This document shows positions 6,692 through 16,490 of a stretch of 64,000 bases of DNA, in pieces. The notes beneath the pieces were generated by a model, which did not search any database, was not told the DNA's origin, and saw only the letters and a list, made by a program, of their open reading frames with translations. This DNA comes from Lumbricus rubellus (taxonomy: Eukaryota > Annelida > Clitellata > Crassiclitellata > Lumbricidae), in NCBI GenBank assembly GCA_945859605.1, contig OX243815.1, forward strand, positions 47,058,576 through 47,122,575. The letters are read 5' to 3'. Within the stretch, counting starts at the first letter, position 1, and each line of letters begins with the position of its first letter. A program made the translations under genes and the position numbers.

Positions 6692-9600
6692 ATGGATTTA
6701 AAGAAAAGTAGTTTAAGAAACATGAACCATGTTGAACACTTGCTCGACTCGCCGGTTCCTGACATTAAGATTCCTACGCTTACACCCACACCTGGTAAAT
6801 ACAAACCAGTAGCGCCTAAGAGAAAATACAAAAATAGGGTTAGATCCAAATTAAATGATTTTGCGGATTGGTTACTTAGTTATGTGCCTGAACAAGACAA
6901 TAAAGTCGTTAACGAAAAACTCGAATCATTGAAGTCAACTGTTTCCAGGATATTTGATAAAATTAAAATTCGAGAAACAGCGTCGGCTATTAAAGGATTC
7001 ACCAAGCAGTATAGAATAGATGGAATTAATGGAATGGATGCCTCTTCGTTTCTTGATTTCGTCGGACCGCAGGTAGTAAATCTGTTGTCGACTAATCGCC
7101 AAACAAAGGTTAATCTAGTTCTTACTTGTACTATGGAACGAGTAGATATGAAATCTGGAATAGTGACTTCTGAGGATATACCATTCGTTTCCAGGGCAGA
7201 AGTTATTTTAGAAGCAACCGACTTGAATGAAATATACAGCAGAAAAAAGGATAAAATCATGGAGTCTATTGCTAGTTTTCAGATGCAAGGAAGTAATTGG
7301 AGATTTAAAGCTGTTGTAAAATTAGATATAAATACAGTAAAGTATACCCCCTTAAGAGGTAGTTCTTACATTCCACTTCCCAGCTTCTTAGCTAATAAAA
7401 AGGCTATTATAAATATGAAAAACGACGACGAAGAATGTTTCAAATGGTGTATCACTAGAGCTTTGAATCCGGTTGTTAAAAATCCGGAAAAAATAACGAA
7501 AGCTTTGAAAGAACAATCGAAAAAACTTAATTGGAGTGGTATTGAGTTTCCAGTTGCTGTTGATGCTAATATGATAGGTAAATTCGAGAGAAATAACAAT
7601 ATTAATGTTAATGTATTCGGTTATGAAAAAGAAGTATACCCGCTTTATCTGTCTAAGTGTGAAAGTAGTATTGATCTTTTGCTTATATCTGATGGAGAAA
7701 AAAAACATTATTGCTGGATAAAGAATTTTAACAGATTGATGACATCTGGGACTAATTCGAGGTACTATTGTAAAAGATGCACGACTGGTTTCTCAACGAC
7801 CAAAGCGCTTAACAACCATAATGAGTACTGCTCTCAACATAACGCACAAAAAATAGAAATGCCAGAACCAGGAACTATGTTAAGTTTTAAAAATTATAAC
7901 AATTCTATGAGGGTTCCTTTTATAGTCTACGCAGATTTCGAGTCTTTTGTGAAACCGATCGATACATGCCAACCAAATCCAGAGTTGTCGTACACTAATA
8001 AATATCAAAAGCATACTCCTAGCTCCTTTTGTTACCACATAAAATGTTTCGATGATAGCGTATATTCACAAGATCCTGTGACGTTTACGGCTGAAAGCGA
8101 AGATGATGATGTTGGTCAAATATTTGTAGATAAATTAGAAGAGAATATAAAACGAATATATAATCAGTTTAAATTTAAGAAGAATATGATATTTACAGAA
8201 GAGGACAAGAAGTGTTTTGATACAGCTACAACATGTCATATCTGTGAAAAAACGTTGGGCGAAGACCGAGTGAGAGATCACTGTCATCTTAGTGGTAAAT
8301 TTAGAGGTGCTGCTCATAACAGTTGTAATTTAAACTATAAAGTCCCCAAGTTTTTCCCTGTAGTGTTTCATAATCTTTCCGGGTACGATTGCCATCTGTT
8401 CATTAAGAAACTGAGAGGTGATAATGGAGAGAAAATTAACTGCATACCTAACAACGAGGAAAAGTATATATCGTTTAGCAGAGAGGTCGTTGTCGGTAAG
8501 TTTGTAAAAGATGGAAAAGAAATACTAGTCCGACGAGAACTGCGTTTTATCGACAGTTTTAAATTTATGGCTTCGAGTCTTGATGCTTTATCGAGGAACC
8601 TAAGCAAAGACCAGTGTAAAAATATTAGGAAACGATATACAGGAAAGAAGCTCGATCTTTTGCTAAGAAAAGGCATATATCCTTATGACTACGTCGATTC
8701 ATTTACTACCTTTAATGAAACCGAACTACCACCAAAATCCGCTTTCTATTCTAAGCTAAATGATTCGAATATTAGCGATGAAGACTACGAGCATGCACAA
8801 ACGGTATGGAAAGAATTTGGATGCAAAACATTCAGAGAATATCACGATTTATACAACGTTTCGGATGTTCTGCTACTTGCTGATGTTTTCGAAAACTTTA
8901 GAGATGTGTGTATGAAGAACTATACGCTTGACCCTGCATGGTATTTTACATCTCCTGGCTTAGCCTGGGATGCCGCTTTAAAATTGACAGGCGTGAAATT
9001 AGAGTTATTGAGTGATTACAATATGATTCTGATGATTAAGCAAGGGATGAGAGGAGGAGTAAGCACAATATCAAATCGATACGGGAAAGCGAATAATAAA
9101 TATATGAACGATTTCAACAGTAACGAAAATTCTACATTTATCACTTACCTGGATGCGAATAATCTATATGGATGGGCTATGATCAAACCTTTACCTACTC
9201 ACGGGTTCAAATGGATGAATAAAGCTGATTTAAAAAATTGGAGAAGTATTCCATGCATATTGGAAGTTGATTTGGAATATCCTAAAGAGTTACACGACCT
9301 GCATAACGATTTTCCGTTAGCCCCCGAAAGCATTGAGATTGACAAAGTCAAAAAGTTAATTCCAAACTTAAACGATAAAAAGAAGTATGTGCTGCACTAC
9401 GATAATCTGAAGCTGTACGAGAGCTTAGGTCTGAAAATAACAAAGGTGCATAGAGGTGTACTATTCGAAGAAAGTGATTGGTTGAAAAAGTATATCGATT
9501 TAAATACAGCTCTTAGAACGAAAGCTACTAATGACTTTGAGAAAGACTTTTTCAAATTAATGAATAACAGTGTCTTTGGAAAAACTTGTGAGAACATTGA

Positions 9601-10345
9601 AAATCGTGTTGATATAAAGTTAGTGTGTCAGGAGGAGAAGGCTATTGAACTAGCCGCTAAACCTAATTACGAGAGATGTACTATTTTCGATGAAAATCTA
9701 ATAGCCGTTCACATGAAAAAAACTAAATTGTACTATAATAAACCTATCTATCTTGGCATGTGTATATTAGACTTGAGCAAAACGTTGATGTATGAATTTC
9801 ATTACAATTACATCAAGGATAAATACGGAAATAGAGCTAAATTATTATTTACCGATACAGATTCTTTGACATACGAAATTAAAACTGAAGACTTTTACTC
9901 AGATATCGCAGGCGATATTAAGACTCGATTCGACACGAGTGAATACCCGAGAGATCATCCATCTGGTATTGAGATTGGAGTAAATAAAAAAGTTATTGGA
10001 ATGTTCAAGGATGAAACTAGTGGGAAACAGATAAAAGAATTTATCGGGTTGCGAGCAAAGTTGTATTCTTATAAGATGGCTGCTGGAGATGAGCACAAGA
10101 AATGTAAAGGTATTAAGAAGAATGTTGTCCAAAAAACTATCACTCACGAAGATTATAGAGACTGCTTATTTACCAAAAAAGAACAACAACGAACGATGAA
10201 TGTTATTAGATCTTATCATCACGATATTTATACGGAAGAAATCAATAAAGTTGCATTATCTGCAGATGATGACAAACGGGTAATAATGCAAGATGGCATT
10301 CATACTTTGGCATATGGTCACTATTCGTTGAAAACTTTTAATTAA
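6692..10345 (+). CDS. Protein-primed family B DNA polymerase
   Basis: This 1217-residue polymerase is expected to replicate the element from a protein primer at its termini. The N-terminal 350 residues carry no motif I can name. A C2H2 finger-like segment lies near 358-381 (YYCKRCTTGF ... HNEYC). The 3'-5' exonuclease has YADFES (about 413), HNLSGYDCHLF (about 560) and NVSDVLLLADVF (about 723). A CHICEKTL ... DHCHLSGKFRGA ... HNSCN zinc site lies at 513-545, resembling endonuclease VII/HNH fingers. Polymerase motif A is YLDANNLYGW (about 819), motif B KLMNNSVFGKT (about 955), motif C TDTDSL (about 1054), and YSYK near 1124. All catalytic acids are present, so it looks intact. Confidence 0.95.
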   Translation: MDLKKSSLRNMNHVEHLLDSPVPDIKIPTLTPTPGKYKPVAPKRKYKNRVRSKLNDFADWLLSYVPEQDNKVVNEKLESLKSTVSRIFDKIKIRETASAIKGFTKQYRIDGINGMDASSFLDFVGPQVVNLLSTNRQTKVNLVLTCTMERVDMKSGIVTSEDIPFVSRAEVILEATDLNEIYSRKKDKIMESIASFQMQGSNWRFKAVVKLDINTVKYTPLRGSSYIPLPSFLANKKAIINMKNDDEECFKWCITRALNPVVKNPEKITKALKEQSKKLNWSGIEFPVAVDANMIGKFERNNNINVNVFGYEKEVYPLYLSKCESSIDLLLISDGEKKHYCWIKNFNRLMTSGTNSRYYCKRCTTGFSTTKALNNHNEYCSQHNAQKIEMPEPGTMLSFKNYNNSMRVPFIVYADFESFVKPIDTCQPNPELSYTNKYQKHTPSSFCYHIKCFDDSVYSQDPVTFTAESEDDDVGQIFVDKLEENIKRIYNQFKFKKNMIFTEEDKKCFDTATTCHICEKTLGEDRVRDHCHLSGKFRGAAHNSCNLNYKVPKFFPVVFHNLSGYDCHLFIKKLRGDNGEKINCIPNNEEKYISFSREVVVGKFVKDGKEILVRRELRFIDSFKFMASSLDALSRNLSKDQCKNIRKRYTGKKLDLLLRKGIYPYDYVDSFTTFNETELPPKSAFYSKLNDSNISDEDYEHAQTVWKEFGCKTFREYHDLYNVSDVLLLADVFENFRDVCMKNYTLDPAWYFTSPGLAWDAALKLTGVKLELLSDYNMILMIKQGMRGGVSTISNRYGKANNKYMNDFNSNENSTFITYLDANNLYGWAMIKPLPTHGFKWMNKADLKNWRSIPCILEVDLEYPKELHDLHNDFPLAPESIEIDKVKKLIPNLNDKKKYVLHYDNLKLYESLGLKITKVHRGVLFEESDWLKKYIDLNTALRTKATNDFEKDFFKLMNNSVFGKTCENIENRVDIKLVCQEEKAIELAAKPNYERCTIFDENLIAVHMKKTKLYYNKPIYLGMCILDLSKTLMYEFHYNYIKDKYGNRAKLLFTDTDSLTYEIKTEDFYSDIAGDIKTRFDTSEYPRDHPSGIEIGVNKKVIGMFKDETSGKQIKEFIGLRAKLYSYKMAAGDEHKKCKGIKKNVVQKTITHEDYRDCLFTKKEQQRTMNVIRSYHHDIYTEEINKVALSADDDKRVIMQDGIHTLAYGHYSLKTFN

Positions 10346-10361
10346 TGTTTATATTATATAA

Positions 10362-10784
10362 ATGAGCGTCAAACAAATCGATGTTTGTGGAGTAGTGCTA
10401 CCGAATCATCCGTTAACGAATTTTGAATTATTGGATGCCGCGAAGAAGCTGAATATTCCGAATTTTAGAGGCGTTTTCGTGCGAGACGAGCTGCCGAATA
10501 AACCTAGACGGATTGAATGTGGGATATTGAATCTAGACGATTCTAAAGGAACCGGTCAGCATTGGTGCGCTTTCTTAAAGAGCGGTAATGAGAAAATATA
10601 TTTCGATAGTTACGGCCTTCCTCCCCCTCTGGAACTGATAAAGTATTTACGCCGTCCAGTGTTATATAACAGCGAGCGAATACAACCCGATAACGAAGTG
10701 TTTTGTGGTCATTTATGTTTGTATGTATTGAAGATGGTGGGTGATGGAATGAATTTCCAAGAAGTTATAAATGGCTTGCATTAA
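10362..10784 (+). CDS. Adenain-like (Ulp1-type) cysteine protease
   Basis: This 140-residue maturation protease has His67 in GQHWCAFL, Asp82 in YFDSYGLPPP, Gln108 and the nucleophile Cys115 in FCGHLCLYVL. The order and the seven-residue Gln-Cys spacing agree with adenovirus protease. The protein is somewhat shorter than adenovirus protease. Likely substrates are the GG-containing proteins at 2,523 and 4,593. It follows polymerase by 16 bp and starts after TATATTATATAAATG. Confidence 0.9.
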   Translation: MSVKQIDVCGVVLPNHPLTNFELLDAAKKLNIPNFRGVFVRDELPNKPRRIECGILNLDDSKGTGQHWCAFLKSGNEKIYFDSYGLPPPLELIKYLRRPVLYNSERIQPDNEVFCGHLCLYVLKMVGDGMNFQEVINGLH

Positions 10785-10796
10785 AAATTATTATAT

Positions 10797-10821
10797 ATAA
10801 ATATATATATATATATATATA
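10797..10821 (+). promoter_or_regulatory. AT-only start-proximal motif of first fibre gene
   Basis: A run of alternating A and T reaches directly to the ATG of the fibre gene. Similar TTATATA-like sequences lie within about 25 bp of the starts at 2523, 3163, 4983, 6298, 10362 and 11947, suggesting one promoter type across the virus. Confidence 0.5.
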
Positions 10822-11916
10822 ATGCCTGTCGATAAATTCGGTCACACCGATTTTGGAGGAACATCACGAAGAGTAATCGCTGGAGGTGTAACTCTTAGTC
10901 AAATAAATGCTAATTTTCTTCGATGTGATGGAGCAAATCTGCCGACTGGAAATCTAAATATGAATGGATGTGTGATAAAAGGTCTCCCAGTAACGAATAC
11001 TTCGACTGCCGGAATGGATGAAGCTTTAAGTAAGGGGCAAGCCATTGATTTGATAACGAATCACAACGATTCTCCGTCCAACGATAATCATTTAACGAAT
11101 AAGAAATACGTTGATGCTTCAAAAGTGTCTAAGACTGGTGATACAATGGCTGGCGACTTGTTCTTAAACGTTGGCTCCGATCGTCTGCGTTCAATGGGTT
11201 GTAAGGACTTGAGAGGTGAAAATAAAGAATTCACTATTTTCTTAGGTAGTATACGAAATAAACTACAATGTTCGTTAAACAATCCTATTACATTACAATC
11301 GACGGATGGATTTCTATGCAAAATAGGCGCAGAAAATATAATGAGAATCGGTACAGCGTCTAACGATCGAAAAATCGACGTTTACCAAAATATCCTAATG
11401 AATAGTAATAATATCAACGATTTAAGCGATCCTCTTTTAGCTCAAGATGCTGCTACAAAGAATTACGTCGACAAATCTCTGAAAAAGTGCCGTGTTGGGT
11501 ATATTCCTCCCTTGGAAGCTGATGTAAGTGTGACAGGATTCGTTGTTAGTGCCAGTTCTTGTTTGGCCGGAAGCAAAGCCTACCATGCTTTCACTAATCT
11601 CAAGGACGATGTTAACGCAGCTTGGAATTCAGGTGAAGATAATATGATTCCTTGGTTACAAATTAAATGTCCTGAGCCAGTTAAAATTTGGAGAATTGCG
11701 TTGAAAACAGTATCTACATCTCTCTTTTATTTATCCGCTAGCAATGATGGAGCAGTGTTTGCACACTTACATGCATATGGGACTTCAGAGGCTGTTCCGA
11801 CATTTTTTAATATTTCTACTACGAATGCGTATCAATATTATAGAGTTGCAGTAGAGACAAGAGGTAATGATCTACGAGGGATTCAGGTATTGCAATTATA
11901 TGTATACGATGACTAA
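10822..11916 (+). CDS. Fibre-like protein with discoidin (F5/8C)-like head
   Basis: This is a 364-residue protein. Residues 1-95 are shared with the next gene. VSKTGDTMAGDL (about 102) and DAATKNYVDKSL resemble shaft repeats of phage and viral tail fibres that form trimers. Residues about 228-364 differ from the neighbour and look like an F5/8 type C (discoidin) domain: an N-terminal sequence, AFTNLKDDVNAAWNSG, WLQIKCPEPVKIWRIAL, and a final YYRVAVE ... LQLYVYD. Discoidin domains bind glycans or lipids, so attachment to a host cell is inferred. A near-identical DNA patch with the next gene points to duplication. Confidence 0.7.
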   Translation: MPVDKFGHTDFGGTSRRVIAGGVTLSQINANFLRCDGANLPTGNLNMNGCVIKGLPVTNTSTAGMDEALSKGQAIDLITNHNDSPSNDNHLTNKKYVDASKVSKTGDTMAGDLFLNVGSDRLRSMGCKDLRGENKEFTIFLGSIRNKLQCSLNNPITLQSTDGFLCKIGAENIMRIGTASNDRKIDVYQNILMNSNNINDLSDPLLAQDAATKNYVDKSLKKCRVGYIPPLEADVSVTGFVVSASSCLAGSKAYHAFTNLKDDVNAAWNSGEDNMIPWLQIKCPEPVKIWRIALKTVSTSLFYLSASNDGAVFAHLHAYGTSEAVPTFFNISTTNAYQYYRVAVETRGNDLRGIQVLQLYVYDD

Positions 11917-11946
11917 TCTGCATTAAAAATTATTATTATATATAAA

Positions 11947-13020
11947 ATGCCTGTCGATAAATTTGGTCACACCGATGTTAGTTCATCACAAAGAGTAATC
12001 GCTGGAGGTGTTACTCTTAGTCAAATAAATGAGAGTTTTCTTCGATTGGATGGAGCAAACATCGCGACTGGAAATTTAAAAATGGGTGGTCACAAAATTA
12101 AAGGACTACCAACAACGAAACCTTTGACAGCAGCAATGGATGAGGCTTTAAGTTGGGGTCAAGCCATTGATTTGATAACGAATCACGACGATTCTCCGTC
12201 CAACGATAATCATTTGACGAATAAGAAATACGTTAATGAACAAGTTACATTGAAGGTGTCTAAAACTGGTGATACCATGACTGGTGATCTAATCTTAAAC
12301 GTTGGCTCCGATCGTCTGCGTTCAATGGGTTGTAAGGACTTGAGAGGAGATAATAAAGAATTCACTATTTTCTTAGGTAGTATACGAAATAAACTACAAT
12401 GTTCGTTAAACAATCCTATTACATTACAATCGATGGATGGATTTCGTTTTAGAATAAACAATGAAATCATGTTAGAGATGGTTAAGTCGACGCAATACAA
12501 TATTTCATCTCAAATAAATGTGCATACAACCATCTTTATGCATGATGGTTACATTACAGGTCTACACAATCCCAACAGCGCCAGCGATGCAGCTACGAAG
12601 CAGTATGTAGATTCTATCACAATCGGTCCTGCGCTTAGCATTCATTCTTTAACTCGTCAAGCCATAGACGCTAAAACTCACACAAGAGTTTCTTTCGATA
12701 GTGTAAGATTCCAAACCGATGCTGGTATAAGTACGAGACTGACTCGTGTCACTCCCGGAAAAGCCGGATACTATTTGGTTTCGACGTATATAGAATTTTG
12801 TGACACTAGTACCGCTCATGGTAACGTCTACCTGTATAAAAATGGAGCGAATTACATGCAAATTGCGGGCGGAGCGGGTACGGGAGCTGCGCATAACAAT
12901 TCAACCGGTTGTAGCATAGTTTTTGTAACCAACACCGATTTTCTCGAGATATTCGTTTATTCACACATCGCACTAAATATATTCGCTAGAGACTTTTCGG
13001 CAGTATTCTTACGACCTTAA
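11947..13020 (+). CDS. Fibre-like protein with C1q/TNF-like head
   Basis: This 357-residue paralogue of the preceding fibre begins with the same MPVDKFGHTD and keeps the VSKTGDTMTGDL and SDAATKQYVD shaft phrases. Its last 135 residues are unrelated to the first fibre: HTRVSFDSVRFQTD, TPGKAGYYLVSTYIEF, GNVYLYKNGANYMQI and a closing FSAVFLRP follow the strand pattern of C1q/TNF jelly-roll heads. I infer a trimeric receptor-binding tip with a different target. It starts after ATTATTATATATAAAATG, 30 bp past the first fibre's stop, and is the last viral gene seen. Confidence 0.7.
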   Translation: MPVDKFGHTDVSSSQRVIAGGVTLSQINESFLRLDGANIATGNLKMGGHKIKGLPTTKPLTAAMDEALSWGQAIDLITNHDDSPSNDNHLTNKKYVNEQVTLKVSKTGDTMTGDLILNVGSDRLRSMGCKDLRGDNKEFTIFLGSIRNKLQCSLNNPITLQSMDGFRFRINNEIMLEMVKSTQYNISSQINVHTTIFMHDGYITGLHNPNSASDAATKQYVDSITIGPALSIHSLTRQAIDAKTHTRVSFDSVRFQTDAGISTRLTRVTPGKAGYYLVSTYIEFCDTSTAHGNVYLYKNGANYMQIAGGAGTGAAHNNSTGCSIVFVTNTDFLEIFVYSHIALNIFARDFSAVFLRP

Positions 13021-13049
13021 TTTCCTTGGTGATCGAAATAATAAAAGAC

Positions 13050-13240
13050 CCCCAAAGGGCAGTGGCCAATCCTCTCCCTCGCCGTCTCATCATCCACTGA
13101 CCGTGTACTCATCATAGCTGAGTCGGCTAGAGGAACAGAAATCTCGTTACAAATTTCTGCCCCGGCGGGGAATTGAACCCCCGACCTCTTGGTCGACAGT
13201 TCAGCGCGCTATCCACTGTACTACCGAGCACCCCCCTCAG
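13050..13240 (-). mobile_element. tRNA-derived SINE with 15-bp TSD
   Basis: Read on the minus strand the head begins GGTGCTCGGTAGTACAGTGG (A box) and contains GGTTCAATTCC (B box). It is flanked by perfect 15-bp duplications GAAATAATAAAAGAC at 13,035-13,049 and 13,241-13,255. The body ends in a GACGGCGAGGGAGAGGATTG-like tail that recurs, diverged, near 26,290. Confidence 0.92.
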
Positions 13241-13255
13241 GAAATAATAAAAGAC

Positions 13256-13924
13256 ATCCAGCTTGTTAACCCTATACTACTTAAAGGGTTAAACGGTCAC
13301 AAAACTAAACAAGGAATTTCTACGATATATTTATAGAAAGCATTGCCCCTTATTAAAGGTGTCTACTTTGATATTGTACAATGTATATTTAATCCTGCCG
13401 TTTCTATACTTATACTCTAGTATATAGTAGTACATGTATATTATGCTTATCGTCCTAAATAATTGACGAATAATATAATTATTTATGTGGCACCGCATCC
13501 AGGCACAGGTTATTTAGCGACATCTTGCGACAATAATCATCAACGTCATCGTCTAATCATCTAATCATCAGCTCATCAGGACAGACTTTAAGGCGATAAT
13601 TATGTACGAACATAATTACAACCTCGCAATTCTCTGTCATGTCCATTTTTCTCATGCATGTCACAAAATTGGCGCCATCAGAGTTAATTTAATACGAAAT
13701 TCAATATTTTCCGTTATAGGCTAATAATAAAGTCTTTTTGTATTTTATAATAATCTATACATGGTGGTACCTTGTGCAGTGGACACAGAACTGTCCTGCA
13801 ATTAATTAACTGTGCCCCACCCTGTGAATAGACACAAACGTGGCTACAACAGCACGGAAGCATTGCTCACGCAACTCTCGCGAACAGTTATTAGCTCGCT
13901 TCTGTTTCACGTGTGGGTATCCGG
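13256..13924. other. No gene seen
   Basis: AT-rich host-like DNA. A short TTAACCC...GGGTTAA palindrome lies at about 13,267-13,292 and one AAAGGTGTC word at 13,355. The right end of the Polinton may lie nearby but cannot be fixed without the left end. Confidence 0.5.
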
Positions 13925-14652
13925 TCAAAACCGCGCACACAAAACCGCGCGCACAAAACCGCGCGCACAAAACCGCGCACACAAAATCGTGATTCACAAA
14001 ACCGCGCGCACGCTCATTACCGCGCACGATCATTACCGCGCACGATCATAACCGCATTCAAGTATTTCAGCATGCATCCAGCTTCTATGTCAGATCTAAA
14101 AATACCTTCATCCAACTTCTATTTCGCCATCGCTATTTTCGTCAATCCAGCTTCTATTTTAGATTTTTTAAATATAAAAATACCTTTATCCAGCTTCCAT
14201 TTCTTATGCGTTATTTTAGTCAATCCAGCTTCTATTTCATATCTTAGAATACCTTCATCCAGCTTCCATTTCTTATGCGTTATTTTCGTCAATCCAGCTT
14301 CTATTTCATATATAAATTACCTTCACTCAGCTTCCATTTCTCATGAGTTATTTTCGTCAATCCAGCTTCGACATAAAAAATTATATAAAAATACCTTCAT
14401 ACAGCTTCCATTTCTTATGCGTTATTTAGTCAGTCCAGCTTCTATTTCATATATAAGAATACCTTCATCCAGCCTCCATTTCTTATGCGTTATTTTCATC
14501 AATCCAGCTTCTATTTCAGCTGTAGGCTAATGATCGTGTGCGGTAGGCTAATGATCGTGCGCGGTAATGAGTTTGCGCGGTTTTGACGTTTTGTGAATCG
14601 CGGTTTTGTGAATCGCGGTTTTGTGTGCGCGGTTTTGTGTGCGCGGTTTTGA
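13925..14652. mobile_element. Foldback-like element with subrepeat ends
   Basis: Inverted ends of about 130 bp (13,925-14,054 and 14,522-14,652) both start TCAAAACCGCGCACAC and consist of 10-15-bp units such as AAAACCGCGCGCAC and CGCGCACGATCATTA. The interior (about 14,060-14,520) is a minisatellite of roughly six 70-85-bp units containing ATCCAGCTTCCATTTC and CAATCCAGCTTCTATTTC. A long frame across it is only a by-product of the repeat. No clear TSD was found. Confidence 0.75.
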
Positions 14653-16079
14653 TAGTAAACCTCGGGTGTGCAGCGCACGACGCGCCGAGAGTACTCGTAG
14701 CATTAATATGTGTGGAGCATAGACTAAATAATTATATCGCTGTGTATTTAGAGTGGCGGCCATTTGTCAATAAAATTAACCGATGCTAGTCTCGTCTTGC
14801 AGTTTGTTTACTGAATGTTGCTTCTTCTTTGTTCTTCGTTGATGACATCGTCTTGAATTATAAATCAGAAGACAATGTTTAACCAATCAACGGCTTGTCA
14901 TCGTGTGTCGTGTAATTGAATCGGCGTTTGTAAATGAAGACGGACCGACGGTGGTTGAAAATTATGCTCAGACACAGCATAGCCTACGGGGTATCGTATG
15001 GACCGATGTAATAATGCTGGGCGTTGTTGTTTGACCACGTGCGACATATCTGTTAAGAATGGATTCCATCAATAATTATATCGATCTGTTGCGTATACAT
15101 ACATTGTACTTCTCTTGATAAAACCCGTAGTTTAGGTTTTTTATTATTATTTACTTAGAATATTTCCAATCTGACACGCTCTTCCTATTTCTTTTTAAGG
15201 TGTCTCAGGGTCATTCGTAGCCTAGTTCTGTCATTATAATATCATTAAGTTCAGGCGGTTTCTATAATAAAAATTTATTTATTATGTTCTCGAATTTGCA
15301 AATCCTTTCTCATTGGTCTTTCTGAGGTTTGTCTCTCATCGATTCAGTCGGTGCTCAACTCAGATGCCATTATTTTTGAACTAACCTAAAAAATATAAAC
15401 TTCATAACACGGATGCCGTATAAAAGCGTTTATTAGGCTTTATTCGCTGCTTTCTTTGTGCTTGTTAACTGTCGCGCTATGTCGACCGGTTATACCGTTA
15501 TTCTGTCAATATAACGAATATAATATTAAATATAGACTGATTATCCCGATTTACCCGCCTCCCAAGAAAATCACGCCTTTTCCCCATGATAGCCCACGGT
15601 TTTATTGTCAATACGACGCAAATTCTGTTTTTGTAGGTCAATGTTACTTTTTATTAAAGGTGTCCACGTTAAAACGCTCATTTCAGTCAATACCTTTAAT
15701 TATTGCTTAACGCCATCATAAAGTAGCTGCAAAAAAACATTCACATCGATAAGAAACTATTTTTAAAATGATTTCGTCATTGCCTAGCGCGCCTGTTCGA
15801 CTGTTAATGACTGTAGGCGCAGGCGTAAACATGTCCATAATATTTGGGGGTGGGGGTGGAATTTCGGAGACTCTGGTCAATGGAACCAAATAATTATGTA
15901 TGCTGAATACATTGTACTATTATAGCCTACATGTTATTATTATTATTATTCCAAAGTTTAACGTCATCCTATGGCAGTGTGTTTGCGTGTTAACTTATTT
16001 CATAATGAAGTCGTGAAGACTTGCAAGTGCAAATAAGTATTTGTTTCAATATTCTTAACCACTTAATAATTTAATTTCA
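14653..16079. other. No gene seen
   Basis: Non-repetitive AT-rich sequence with AAAGGTGTC at 15,656 and near-matches elsewhere. I see no coding signal. Confidence 0.4.
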
Positions 16080-16240
16080 GACGTATTCTCACATCTGCAG
16101 CTGTTATAAATAATCTATTGTTCACCACACACAACTCCTTCTATGATAAAACTAATAATTATGTCTCTGTAGGCCTAATCTCTTTTAATTTCTCCAAAGC
16201 ATTTGATACTGTTAAACACTCTCTTCGTAAAATTCGACCG
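16080..16240 (+). pseudogene. LINE reverse transcriptase fragment
   Basis: One frame reads a decayed reverse transcriptase segment containing SFNFSKAFDTVKHSL, the finger/palm motif typical of CR1- and Jockey-like LINEs. It is not extendable into a full domain. Confidence 0.65.
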
Positions 16241-16432
16241 TGTTGAACACTTTGCAAGTGATTTCCCCGAGACTCCTGCTGCAGTATAATGAAATGACCA
16301 TTTAATTAGTCAATTGCTGCTGAATGACTTTGTGTCAAAACTAATATGGTTATCGTCGCCCTCCTTTCTTCGGGCTTCGTACTGGCAATTCAACATCTAG
16401 GATTGATGTTGGGTGAATAATCGAATAATTAT

Positions 16433-16439
16433 AATTATA

Positions 16440-16489
<50 letters not shown>
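16433..16489. repeat. (ATT)n microsatellite
   Basis: About 19 units of ATT, nearly perfect. Confidence 0.95.

Positions 16490-16490
<1 letters not shown>

Larger units (their letters stand above)
1..13020. mobile_element. Polinton/Maverick (adintovirus-type) endogenous element, left end outside window
   Basis: Fourteen compact genes form the classic Polinton set: DDE integrase, FtsK/HerA-type ATPase, double jelly-roll major capsid protein, penton, adenain-like protease and protein-primed DNA polymerase B, plus accessory virion proteins. Spacers are usually 15-70 bp and AT-rich. Two genes run leftwards and twelve rightwards from one palindromic start region. All frames are open except the integrase junction. 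The integrase runs off position 1, so the left terminal inverted repeat is not in view. With only one end present I could not recognise the right terminal repeat; the last viral gene stops at 13,020 and host-type repeats begin by 13,050. Confidence 0.95.

Noticed and set aside
7366..7708. Minus-strand frames inside the DNA polymerase gene
   Set aside because: Shadows; the plus strand carries the conserved protein.
13267..13292. piggyBac-like mini element TTAACCC...GGGTTAA
   Set aside because: Too short and the arms are only about seven bases; chance is likely.
13913..14530. A 205-codon frame
   Set aside because: It spans the foldback element's subrepeats and core; its repeated peptide only reflects the DNA repeats.
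13925..14652. CRISPR-like array
   Set aside because: Spacing is irregular, units occur in both orientations and the context is animal DNA.
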